Of a stretch of 64,000 nucleotides of DNA, positions 50,996 to 61,205 are shown piece after piece. The position numbers and the translations under genes were made by a program. The notes under the pieces are model-generated. The model saw only the letters and a list, made by a program, of their open reading frames with translations. It did not search any database and was not told where the DNA came from. The number at the start of each line of letters is the position of its first letter. Position 1 is the stretch's first letter. Source of the stretch: Callorhinus ursinus (taxonomy: Eukaryota > Chordata > Mammalia > Carnivora > Otariidae); contig NW_020312968.1 of NCBI RefSeq assembly GCF_003265705.1, positions 3,718,935-3,782,934 on the forward strand, written 5' to 3'.

Positions 50996-51681
50996 TATTT
51001 TTGTAGGTGATACAGTTAAAACCCTAACAGGCCAGAATGACCTTAAGCTGTCACACAGGGTTTTATCCAGAACCTGAGGGAGCTATTTTAGTAGTTATTT
51101 ATTCCTTCATTCCTTAAATCACTCAGCCAATAAATCACTCATTTCTTAGTTGCACTTTGTAATCTAACTTTGTATAAAGTTTTCATCTGATCATTTTCAA
51201 GTTTGACAATGTATATTATATATAGAACACAAATTAGAATTAAATATCGAAGACTATAGAATGTACTGTGCCATTTGATGCTTGATAATAAGGAAGCGGA
51301 AGGTTTCTTTCTCCCGGAAGACTAACATGCTGCTTTAAAAATGTTAAATTATATATTCATAGATATTTAGAGAAACATCTCTTGGGAAAATATAAATTAA
51401 ATTCAAGACTACAAACATAGATAAGTAGAATGAATTTGTATATCGAAATGGAAGATGTGCTTTTAAGGGCAAATGAAATTGAAGGTGAGGCCAGACATAG
51501 GAAGAACAAAGTATATGACATGCAAGAACTCAGAAAGTCTATGCTGGTTTCTATATATTGTTTCTAACCCACCACTACAGGTAGCTCAACGGAATCATCT
51601 AGAATTCTGTAGTGCAGAAATGGTAGACAAGGATAGGGGACTGAGGAGAAATATAAAGTTTTTTGAAAGGACATGATCTCT

Positions 51682-51775
51682 TCTTTGAAAAAAAATATAT
51701 GTATACATACATGCTGATACCTATATATGTATATGTAAATATATATACACTTATATACACACACTGATACCTATA
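51682..51775 (+). repeat. Degenerate TA/CA-rich simple repeat
   Basis: Mixed tatatgtata and tacac units, with a 'gctgatacctatatatgtat' / 'actgatacctataaataaaa' internal echo. Low complexity. Confidence 0.7.
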
Positions 51776-51789
51776 AATAAAATGTATTT

Positions 51790-52005
51790 CTTGAGCGCCT
51801 ATTGCTATTGACACAAGGTATCGTGTCAATAGCTTTAGATGTATTATCATCTCATTTAACACTCATAACATCTCTCTTGGTACTATTATTGGCTTACTTT
51901 AGATGAGGAAATGGGAGCAGATGTAATTCGATCTGTATCGGGTCAGAGAGCAGTAAATGACAGATCCCGGACTCAACCTGGCTAAGTCCGAAGCCTGTGT
52001 TTATT
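51790..52005 (-). repeat. MIR SINE, ancient, minus strand
   Basis: 'tcatctcatttaacactcat', 'tttagatgaggaaatgggag', 'gacagatcccggactcaacc' in reversed MIR order. Confidence 0.75.
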
Positions 52006-52221
52006 AGCAAACACATAGAAACCGTATCCTGTTGATCTAAACACATTTAAATGGGTCGCTGCTGCTTTTCCATAATCCATGTGCCATGAGAACAGCCAGA
52101 GAATAATCTGTTGTTTTTTTAGGAGTTATTTCTTTTGTTACTACCTTAACTCTAAAAGTAAATAGCTAAATTCCCCCCCACCTCTTTTTTTAGATTAAAA
52201 CCTTGAAAGATCTTCAGTGAA

Positions 52222-52530
52222 ATGTTGAATAAATTATGGTATCTCCATATTCTAAAAATGGTGAAACATTACAATAGATGAGTTCTATCCTTATGAATTA
52301 CCCTGGAAGAATGCCCATCACACACTGCTAAGTGAAAACAGCAACATGCAGAGGCATGTGATCCCTGTTTGTTGTGGGAATGCACACAGAAGTAGAGAAA
52401 GGTGGAGTCCATACCCTTAACAATGGTTATCTAGTTGTGTGGGGAATCAATTTTTAATTTCATCTTTATAGCATGATTTATTTTAATGAGCATGGGTTAC
52501 TTTTGGAATTAATAATGAATATAAAGTAAT
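52222..52530 (+). mobile_element. L1M 3' untranslated fragment, plus strand
   Basis: 'gttgaataaattatggtatc', 'ctgctaagtgaaaacagcaa', 'catgtgatccctgtttgttg', 'acaatggttatctagttgtg', 'atgagcatgggttacttttg' are in order as in old L1M 3' ends. No coding potential; opposite to PCSK5. Confidence 0.75.
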
Positions 52531-53400
52531 TTTTTTCAAAACTATTTGTTTCTAAATATAATCTTCCTATAAGTTTGAATAGCTTCTTCAGATGATCTTC
52601 TTTCTTAACCTTTTTTCCTTCAACCAAAGTACCAGATTTTTGTTTTACACGTTGAAATTCCAGTCAAGATTACCACTGAATGAAAGACTCCCTAGCAAAA
52701 GTAAATTTGAAAACATCGGTCCCCATCTGATTCAATGGCAACTACTGAACATGGGGCATTGTCTGTCTATATGTATGTGATTGAGATTATTAATTACTAA
52801 TATACTAATGAGAAATTCCATCCTACTCTTTATATTATATCAAAAGCCATACAAATACAATTTGAAGACTAAATATGAAATAAGCTTGATTTATTTAACT
52901 TGAATGACCATTCAATGGATGGCATAGAAAAATACTAATCTGCATTCCAGGGCTTTGGTAATGCAACCACCAGATTACTTAGAGTACGTTCATTTGGTGT
53001 TCAGACACCTTGAAAGGAAAATTCTAGGCAAAACAATTTAAAACACTATTCTATAGCTTTAAAGGGCTCTAGAGTAGCTAAAAATTGATAGAACTAGAAA
53101 GGATGTCTTAACCAAGCCTGAACTATCTTTCAGTTAGGAAGCACATCCTGAATGAGTGCATAAGCCTTCCCTTCCAGTCTATTTCAAAATAACCAGCAGA
53201 CAGCTTAGCTTAGTCTTGTGATTAGCTCATTTGCAGAATGGATGTAACACACAAACCTCAAGGTTCAGTGCCTCTTTCTATAAACCTGTCTCCTGGCTCA
53301 GCTATGAGTTCTGTCCATTCCTCTAGAGAATCCCATGAGAATCATCAAGAGAATCATCACTGATTGACAAGGTATGAGCCAAGGTGCTTTTAAAACCTAC

Positions 53401-53573
53401 CATTCTAACGCCGTTTTCAAAGGCTTGCCGGGTGAGTGGAGCCGGTCCATCCACGGTCTTGCCATCATCATCAGGGCCCCAGCTTGCACTGTAGATATGC
53501 ACGTGCTGAGGATTGAAGCTAACCGATTTTGCTTCAACCATGTCCGTGACATCTCCATCCAGCATCCGAACCC
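53401..53573 (-). CDS. PCSK5: PCSK5 coding exon with S1-pocket loop (173 nt)
   Basis: Minus-strand translation begins [20 protein letters not shown] and continues through [19 protein letters not shown] and [19 protein letters not shown]. The [14 protein letters not shown] block is the convertase signature; its acidic residues line the S1 pocket that selects Arg at P1 and help bind calcium (furin Asp258 region, family knowledge). The acceptor is ttctgtctggaag|GG and the donor is AGAATG|gtaggt. It enters in phase 1 and leaves in phase 0: 2+57x3 = 173 nt. [18 protein letters not shown] is the stretch that separates PC5 from furin and PACE4. The intron to the next exon is 19.3 kb. The open frame runs on into intron at both ends, so its own Met and stop have no meaning. 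Confidence 0.97.
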
Positions 53574-55158
53574 CTTCCAGACAGAAGGGAATTAGCTTGA
53601 ATAGAGGCTTCACTATATAACACCCAAACAGCCCAAGACATATTTCCAATTACAGCAATTTGGGGGCAAAGAATCAACTTTTTAATCAACACTTAAGTGA
53701 ACATCTTCTCCGCCCCCCCCATGCAGACTCTTCCAAAGCTTTCCCGGAGAGAAAGTAAATTACGTCATACGGGAGAAAGCAAAACTTCTTTAAAATCTTT
53801 TTTATCCATTATTCTCTTTTTTAAAGTTTCCACAATCTCTCCCTTCTCTTTCTCCCTGTATTCAGAGAGTACTTGACAGAGAGAGCCTCAAGGAATCCAT
53901 CTTCCCTAAACTTCTCTTCATTAGGTAACTTGTGTTCATAATTGATATAGAGCATTCTGACCTTAGCGGGCTCACAAAATTTGGAAAGCCGCCAAGTTAG
54001 GTTGGTTTAATTTCCTCCGTATTTAATATTATCTCCTAATCTGTAAGACTGATGTGAACTTAATACATTATTTCTTTGCCAAGTTATTTATAAGTCAAAT
54101 AATAAATGAGAATGCTCTCTTTGCATGTCACACATCAAATCAGTCTCCAAGGGTTTTAGCAATGTTCAGTCATTAGTCTTCATTTAAGCATATTCCCACC
54201 AGACAGACCTTAATAGGAAAAAAAATTGACACAGAGATCCCAAAATAAATTACATGTCAAATGTCAGGCTTTCTTTCCTTTTATTTTGGAGACTCAGAAC
54301 AACAATAAAACATCTAATTGTGAAGTAAACCTATCTCTCCTTCAGCTTAAGCTGAATAGCCTCACTGAGATGCTGTATTATTTTACAATTATATCTTTAC
54401 AGCCCATGTTTACTCCTTAGAAAAACCTTGTTCTCTAGCGGGATTTCAAGCTTTTATGGCTACCAGCCCATGGGGCTTAAATAATAAAACCACTAATCAG
54501 GCAGCTTTGATACTATGCGGTTTGAGGTGGGACTTCTGGTAGAAAATCAACATATTCTTGAAAAAAACTATACCTTCTTTGTGCTTTAAAAATGTTTAAC
54601 TTTTAATTCTAAAATTTACAAACATAAAAGAAGAAATGACAATGAGCATTGAGACAGACAAAACTTAACTGGTAACATTCTGCCATATTTCCAGCAGAAC
54701 CTTTTTAAGCTACATGACAGGTCACTATACCCTTTAATATTTATTTCCGAAAGAACAGTGGAAATCAACATTCAGGACACACTGAATTTCCTCAAAGTGC
54801 CCCTAAAGACACAGCACTGATTATTATATCTCTTGACTGTCTTTTCCTCCAGACCTTTGGATTTTTAAAGGAGATGGATAGAACAACTGATATGGATCAC
54901 AAGGGTTATAAATAAGTTACTTTAGAAATTATCAAATGGAAACTGTACTTAGAAGGCTTTTCAGCACTTTGTTTTGTGGGGGTAGAATGCCCAGCCTGAT
55001 GCTCTTTGTATATACTGGGTCCTAAGCAGCCACTGGTTTACTTTAATTTGACATGAATATTCAAAATTCACCTGCATGGTTTTTACTGAAAACAAGATGA
55101 ACTATTTCATATGCCTCCATTTTTACTTCTTGCTATTTCAAAGCAGAAAATGGAACTA

Positions 55159-55506
55159 CAGTTGACCCTTGAACAACTCAGAGTTAGATGCACTAACATT
55201 CCCCCCCCACCACGAAGTCAAAAATCCACGTACAACTTTGACCCCCCAGACACGTAACTACTAATAGCCTACTATCGCTTGGAAGCCTTACCAACAACAT
55301 AGAGTTGATGAACACATATTTTGTATGATGTATGTATTACAGATTATATTCTTACCATAAAGTAAGTTAGAAAAAAGAAAAGGTTATTAAGAAAATCTTA
55401 TGGAGGAGATAGTCCATTTACAGTAGCGTACTTGTACGTACTGAAAAAAAATATGTATACAAGTGGACACACACATTTCAAACCTGTGCTGTTGAAGGAT
55501 CAACTG
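55159..55506 (+). mobile_element. Tigger-type nonautonomous DNA transposon, complete
   Basis: 348 bp between TA dinucleotides. Inverted ends: left 'cagttgacccttgaacaac', right 'gttgaaggatcaactg'. Interior 'aactactaatagcctactat', 'cacatattttgtatgatgta', 'ttaagaaaatcttatggagg' is the reverse complement of the copy at 40365. No transposase frame, so moved in trans. Its right end lies 4 bp from the stop codon of the 171-codon frame at 55511. Confidence 0.9.
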
Positions 55507-55510
55507 TATT

Positions 55511-56026
55511 TTACCAGTACAAAGAAATAAACACTGGACTATATAAATGCCTGAAATAACCTAACCGGTAATTCGAAATGCCAACACATAGAGGAGTATC
55601 TACATGATACCTGAGTGCAGTTTCTGGGTCATGCAACTGATGGAAGTCTAGGAAAAAAATGCTTGATGAAATCATATCTAGAGGGTAATACTCCTTTTCT
55701 GACCACAAATTAACAAGGAAGACTTTTGCTTCCTCAAGTTTAAAGATGAGAGGTTGATTTTTCCTTATATCTGACTGCAAGCCTTGATGCTTTGGGTCTG
55801 GGTGGTTCAGTATATAATTCAGAATGTTCTTGTTTTGGGGATGACAGAACATTGGTGAGTCATTGCCATACATGTTCTTACTGAAGTCCTGTGTGGCTAG
55901 ATCAGAAGTTTGTCTGTGAGTTTGTTCCTTCAGTCCCTCAGGGTCAGGGAATGCTGGGTTAGTGCAGGACAGTGAGGACCTGGGCAACAATGTGTGCTGG
56001 TCTATGTGAGGGACTCTGTGTGTCAT
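55511..56026 (-). other. Unexplained 171-codon open frame (probably chance)
   Basis: Minus-strand ATG frame of 171 codons, starting MTHRVPHIDQHTLLP and ending YSPVFISLYW before TAA. I do not recognise the protein: no signal peptide, clear membrane segment, zinc finger or repeat. There is an in-frame stop shortly upstream of the ATG, no evident promoter or splice sites, and no poly(A) signal recognised. It lies inside a PCSK5 intron in the same orientation. A frame of this length is expected about once by chance in 64 kb read six ways, so I list it only as an observation. Alternative: remnant of a retrocopy or unknown repeat, cut by the neighbouring Tigger insertion. Confidence 0.15.
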
Positions 56027-56056
56027 GTCTGGGACAGCAAGCAGGGCTGATTAGTA

Positions 56057-56168
56057 GCCACCATAGTCATTGGATTCTCTTGAGACTATCAGGGCCACCA
56101 TAGTCATTGGGATTCTCTTGAGATTATCAGGGCCACCATAGTCATTGGATTCTCTTGAGACTATAAGG
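56057..56168 (+). repeat. 37-bp tandem repeat, three copies
   Basis: Copies at 56057-56093 (37 bp), 56094-56131 (38 bp) and 56132-56168 (37 bp), each beginning gccaccatagtcattgg. Copy 2 has one extra G and one C-to-T change; copy 3 has one change near its end. Very high identity points to a recent origin. Confidence 0.97.
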
Positions 56169-57262
56169 GGTATCCAGCACCCTTATCATTCTTCAGGGGA
56201 AATTTCTGTCTTCTTTCTTTAGCTCCTTCATGAACCTTCCCCTTTGACGCTCAGCAGATGTTGTCAGAGTATAGCTAACTACTGGTTAACAAGCGGCCAT
56301 ACTCTAAGAATTTGGTGTGAAATAAAGGAGAGAGAGAGGTCAAATGCACTGAGCACTGACATTCGAAGTAGTGTCAGGAAACTTTTCCTTAGCACCGTTA
56401 GTGTACATCCCAAATGTCATGTTACAAAACCTCTACATTTACTCTAGGAAGGACTGGTTAAATTTTAGATCCAATTCTATTTACCACTTGGCAACAATAG
56501 TGTAGGGAAAACAAAGATGTCAGTCTAGTCACCAGGAAGTTCATTCATCTGTGACACTGTTTAGGGGAACCCCCAGGGGACACCTTGGAACCACTAGGAT
56601 CTATAGTGTCTGTTAGCATGTGTTCACCCATCTGTGTGTGCCTGTGGCACCAGGCTAGAGCTAATGGAAGATGATTACAAAGGGCAAAGAGTTTGCTTCT
56701 ATTAACACCCAGATTTTACATTCCCTTGGTTAGGTCCTCGTAGTAGGCATATGTATAGAGTTTGTGAATGTGTGTAATGTATATACATAATCTGGGATTA
56801 TTAACAATATCTCTATCGCTCTATTATGGGTCTACAAAAGGAGATTATACCATTTTCCATTTTAATTTCCATTAAAAAGGAACTTTTGGTAAAACATAAA
56901 GAAAAAGGAAAAAAATGGATTTTCTGTTTTGATACTAATTTCAGAATGTCTCTCTCCATAGAGATATTATGGGCTGGTGTTTAGATTATCAGTTCTTTCC
57001 GAGCCAGGCAGCCATTATATAGCTCGGGACAGATGTCAATGACCCCATCTTCATGACTGGACATGCTTTTCATGCCCGTTTTAAAGCAAGAAATGTCTGG
57101 GCTTGCACCCCTGTAGGAGTACTGCTTCAAAAGCCCTGAACTATATTTAATAACACACATGAAGATGGTCATTTTCGACAACAGCTGAACACTACTCTGC
57201 CAACACAGCCCTGTCTCGAGCTCAGAAAGGGTTCTCCATCCACCCAAGTCTGTTTCCCGTAC

Positions 57263-57351
57263 CTCCGATCTTGGCATTGAAAGCAATTCCAACTGTGCAG
57301 TGAGAGTTGTTCGCTGCGGCTGCCACTTCTCCAGCACAGCGGGTCCCATGC
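57263..57351 (-). CDS. PCSK5: PCSK5 coding exon with catalytic histidine (89 nt)
   Basis: First exon of this window in transcript order. Read on the minus strand it gives [20 protein letters not shown] followed by [14 protein letters not shown] is the subtilase histidine motif; its His is the general base of the Asp-His-Ser triad. N-N-S is an N-glycosylation sequon, and the Cys after it is conserved in the family. The upstream acceptor is ttctccctgcag|G and the donor is ATCGGAG|gtacgg. The exon starts with the third base of a codon (phase 2 intron) and ends with the first base of a Gly codon (phase 1), which the next exon completes as GGG. Length is 1+29 codons+1 = 89 nt. Frames on the opposite strand over 57300-57580 are shadows. 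The catalytic Asp exon expected before it was not found up to 64000. Confidence 0.96.
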
Positions 57352-57623
57352 CTGCAGGGAGAACACACACACTTGCTCAAGTAAGATGCTCCATTCTTCC
57401 CAACTCACATTGTCATCGCCTCCAGTCAGACTCCGAAGGGGGGAAGCCTGCATCAAGCTGTGGAGGTTTCTGGAACTTCTACTTAAGGAACCCTTAGCCT
57501 TACACTCTGTTTTGGATTCTATGATTGATATATATATATATTTTTTATATCTTGCTTTCCCAACTAGAGAATCTCCTTGAAAGCTAAAATTGAATGGTAT
57601 GTTTTTTTGCATTCTCTAAACTT

Positions 57624-58235
57624 CCACTGTCCAATATGGTAACCACCAGCCATCCGTGGCTATTGGGTACTTGAAATGTGGCTCTTGTGACCTTATCTCA
57701 ACTTTAATTTTAATTAAATTTAAGAACTGGTACTCAATTGTTATTACAAAAATTAAGAATGGTGGTATAGGAGAATCTGCTTCTTAAACCGTAACTTAAA
57801 TAGAGATCAAGTACCTCCAGTGAAATCTGTCATCTAAAATATGACATGCTGTAAATATACACTGTTGGATTTCTAAGATTTTGTGTGAAAGAACAATGTG
57901 AAATATTCCACTAATATGTGTTCTATGTAAATGACATGAAATCTTTTATTTAATAAAATATATCATCAATATTTGTATCACCTGTTTCCACCTTTTTTTT
58001 TTTTAAGATTTTATTTATTTATTTGACAGAGAGAGGTATAGCGAGAGAGGGAACACAAGCAGAGGGAGTGGGAGGGAGAAGCAGGCTTCCCACTGAGTGG
58101 GGAGCCCGATGCGGGGTTCGATTCCAGGACCCTGGGATCATGACCTGAACCGAAGGCAGACGCCTAACGACTGAGCCACCCAGGAGCCTCTGTTTCCACC
58201 TTTTTAAAAATGTGGCTACCGGAAAAGCAAATGCC
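57624..58235 (+). mobile_element. hAT-type (Charlie-like) DNA transposon, split by a SINE
   Basis: Left end 'cactgtccaatatggtaacc' with 'ccagccatccgtggctattg' and 'ggtacttgaaatgtggctct'; AT-rich middle; then 'atcacctgtttccacctttt', interrupted by the SINE 57998-58189, and resuming with 'ttttaaaaatgtggctaccg'. The expected inverted right end (ending ...ttggacag) was not found, so that end is lost. No transposase frame. Family assignment from memory. Confidence 0.75.
57998..58189 (-). mobile_element. CAN-SINE inside a hAT element, minus strand
   Basis: Poly(T), taagattttatttatttatt, GA-rich stretch, 'gggttcgattccaggaccct', 'gactgagccacccaggagcc'. Perfect 16-bp target duplication ctgtttccaccttttt at 57982-57997 and 58190-58205. 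Confidence 0.97.
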
Positions 58236-60372
58236 TTTTTCTGAAAAATATTCCTTTTATTTCTCATCACAGTGACTTCGTTCCTCAGAAAAATCCTTTA
58301 CTTGAAAGAACTTCTAAGATCATCCTATGCAAGGCGAGCAAAGAAGTTCCAAGTGCAAAGTACCATCTGTTTAGAAATGTGTTGACCTAACACTGTGTTG
58401 AGAAAAATCCTGAGGTCTGGCTGAGCCCAGGGAAAGGAAACTAGGGCTGATGGCTACCATCTGCCCTGGATGCAGAAGAGGACTATGACAACCACTACGG
58501 GGGTATTTGTCATTGCTAATGAAGCCCAAGCCTCACCCCCTTGCCCTCATTTTTAGAGATGAGGATGCTTAAGGAGGCCCTGAGATGTAAAGAGATAGGG
58601 TGAAGTCAGCCTAACAGTGACTAAGACTTGGGTCCCCCCAATTCTATGTCATTACTTTTATTTAACAGCATAGACCACGCTCATCATGGGCTATGACTAC
58701 CATCTATGCAAACGTAAACAAGTTACTACTTACGAAGGATACATACACATGCAAGTTTCTACAACAGAGATGTATCCTGCTCTGTACACTTAGTAATGTC
58801 ATGCATATCTTCCTATGTAAATATTAGCCTATATGTCATTTAAAAGCTTACTATTATCTCCCGTCATCTTTTAAATGGCATCTTCCTCCACCCCCCCCGC
58901 CCCATAATCTCTCTCACAAGTCCTCGATTTCTGGAAATTTACCCAGTTTTTCCACTGAGAGTAACAAGGTTATGAAAAACAATCTTGAGCATGTACATAC
59001 TTTTATACCTTGAGACAAATTCCTACAAGTGGAATGACTAGATCAAAGAGCACAGAATATATTGTCAAATTGTTAACGGAAGATTAAAGTAATAAAACTA
59101 ACTTCAAAAAACCCCTGCAAGACGGATAAGTATTACTACAAAACATCATATTTTTGCGCATGACAAAAAAAAAAGACCTTAAGCTGACTCGAATGACAAT
59201 ATGAAGAATGGAGAAAATATATGAACAGAGCCGTGTCTATAAACCCCTATGTATGAGTTTTTCAATCTTTTCATCCTCGCCAATCTGACATGAAAAATGT
59301 TATCTCGTTGTTGCTTCCCCTTTTATCCCCTCAGATTACATTTGTTATTGTCCATCTTTCAAATATTTATTAGCTATTTCTATTTCTTGCTTTGTGAATA
59401 ACATTTTCATACCTTTTGCCCACATTTCTTACCGCTTTTCCATCAAACCTGTTGCACATATATTTCCCCATATGTTATTTGGAACACAGCAATCTTATTT
59501 ATGGCAATTTTAGGTTGTTCTACCCAGTAATTAATTTTGATGCATTCATAATTATCTTCCCCTTCTGATATTTGGTCATACCAGTTTAATCATCAGAAAA
59601 ATGATCCACTTTTAAAAGAAAAAAGATTTCTTTTGTAAAATACAAGCTGAACTACTCATTTTACCTCTGAGCCCAGCAAGTATTTACTATGATTCTTCAT
59701 TAGTCTCTGATTGCACATTACTTCATGGTATGTTACTTTTTTTCCTCAAATGTCAAATTCCCTTTATGAGTCCATTGTTCTCATACTTCATTGTCTCTAT
59801 TATTAAGGTAAGTGCTACAGGAGCATAAGGATCTGATTTTAATTCTCCAATTGTTATTTATGAGTCCATTATGACAAGTTTGTTCATTGTATTGTGGATT
59901 TGATAATGTTTTTTACGGTTCTGTCAATTTTTTATTTAGAATGGAATTATTAAATATTCCTAGTGAAACTATTTATGAATATGCAGTAAAACTCTGGGAT
60001 TCCTGCAGTAAAAAAAAATTAAAATAAAGATACCAGGTTAATAATTAAATTGTATAACTTTTTCCCCCTTTACTATCAAACATTCTGTGTTCGTATCAGT
60101 TATATCTCTTACAAATACTACTTTTTTTGAAGCTAGGCTATCTTTGTCTTTAACTCAAGAATAAGTCAATTTACAGAGACTAGATCCCATTGTAACATGA
60201 TATATTTATGTTCCTTTCTGTATTTTTCTCCCTGTATGAGTATGGTTGTCATACATTCTATTAGCTAACGTTTACTATAGCTATTTGCTCAAGGATACCT
60301 AACATCACAAAGTCTAAAAGTCATCAATACTTTTTTCAATTTTTCCCAAACAATACAGACTAGAATATTTTA

Positions 60373-60519
60373 TTTTTAAAAGATTTTATTTATTTGTCAG
60401 AGAGAGAGAGCACAAACAGGGTGAGAAGCAGACTCCCAGCTGAGCAAGGTACCCAATGTAGGGCTCAATCCCAGGACCTGGGATCATGACCTGAGCCAAA
60501 GGCAGATGGTTAACTGACT
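60373..60519 (-). mobile_element. CAN-SINE lacking its 5' head, minus strand
   Basis: 'aaaagattttatttatttgt', short GA stretch, 'gagaagcagactcccagctg', 'gggatcatgacctgagccaa', 'ggttaactgactg', then stops before the usual 'agccacccaggcgcc'. Possible target duplication gaatatttta/gaatgtttta at 60363-60372 and 60520-60529, which implies that the element was 5'-truncated on insertion. Confidence 0.9.
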
Positions 60520-61008
60520 GAATGTTTTAACTGTGATTATTCACCTTTTAATACATGAAATCCCTGTGATTATAGTTATACATTGGATTTTTTAACTTTG
60601 GAAACTACCATTAGTGTCACTATTTTGAATAATCAATGTTTGTTTTGATATAAAAATATTCTTTGCTCTATTTGTTCTTATAGTTCATAACTCCTTCTAG
60701 GATCATGCATTTTTTTTCTGAAGAACATTCCAATAAATGTGTCCATCAGAGAGTCTTTTGGTAACCTCAGAAAATGGCTTTATTTTACTGTTGTTCTTGA
60801 AAAATAATTTCACTGGGAATAGAATTCTAGACTAACAGCTCTTCAAGGATTCCATTCCACGGTCTTCAAGTTTCCATTGTTTCTGGTGAGAAATCTGCCA
60901 TCTTGGCATTCTAGTTCTCTCTGGACACTTTTCAGATCTTCTCTGTCTTTTCTACTCTGCAGGTTCATTAAGATGTTGTGTTTGGATTTTTAAAAATTCT
61001 TTCTTGGA

Positions 61009-61205
61009 GGGCGCCTGGGTGGCTCAGTTGGTTAAGCGACTGCCTTCGGCTCAGGTCATGATCCTGGAGTCCCGGGATCGAGTCCCGCATCGGGCTCCCC
61101 GCTCAGCGGGGAGTCTGCTTCTCCCTCTGACCCTCTCCCCTCTCATGCTCTCTATCTCTCATTCTCTCTCTCTCTCTCAAATAAATAAATAAAATCTTTA
61201 AAAAA
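61009..61205 (+). mobile_element. CAN-SINE, plus strand, youngest-looking copy
   Basis: Head gggcgcctgggtggctcagt, body 'cctggagtcccgggatcgag', 'cccgctcagcggggagtctg', CT-rich stretch, AAATAAATAAATAAAATC and poly(A). Perfect 17-bp target duplication aaaaattctttcttgga at 60992-61008 and 61206-61222. Almost no changes from the pattern shared by the other copies. Confidence 0.98.

Larger units (their letters stand above)
34145..53400 (-). other. PCSK5: PCSK5 intron between S1-loop exon and Asn exon (19.3 kb)
   Basis: Phase 0 intron, donor gtaggt and acceptor gaacag. Listed separately: four SINEs, an L1 3' end, an L1M 3' end, a MaLR LTR, a Tigger element, MIRs and L2s. No repeat or gene could be recognised in 35.3-36.5, 37.3-38.1, 38.4-39.3, 40.7-42.8, 45.0-46.4, 47.1-48.0, 49.6-50.2, 51.0-51.7 and 52.6-53.4 kb; these look like ordinary AT-rich intron with short chance frames. 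Confidence 0.85.
53574..57262 (-). other. PCSK5: PCSK5 intron between His exon and S1-loop exon (3.7 kb)
   Basis: Phase 1 intron, donor gtacgg and acceptor ctggaag. It contains a Tigger-type DNA transposon (55159-55506), a three-copy 37-bp tandem repeat (56057-56168) and a 171-codon minus-strand open frame (55511-56026) without a recognised relative. I recognise no repeat in 53.6-55.1 kb or 56.2-57.2 kb. Confidence 0.85.

Noticed and set aside
57169..57612. 147- and 129-codon minus-strand frames over the His exon
   Set aside because: Both are alternate frames of the exon plus flanking intron. Only the frame giving HGTRCAGEV matches the convertase family.
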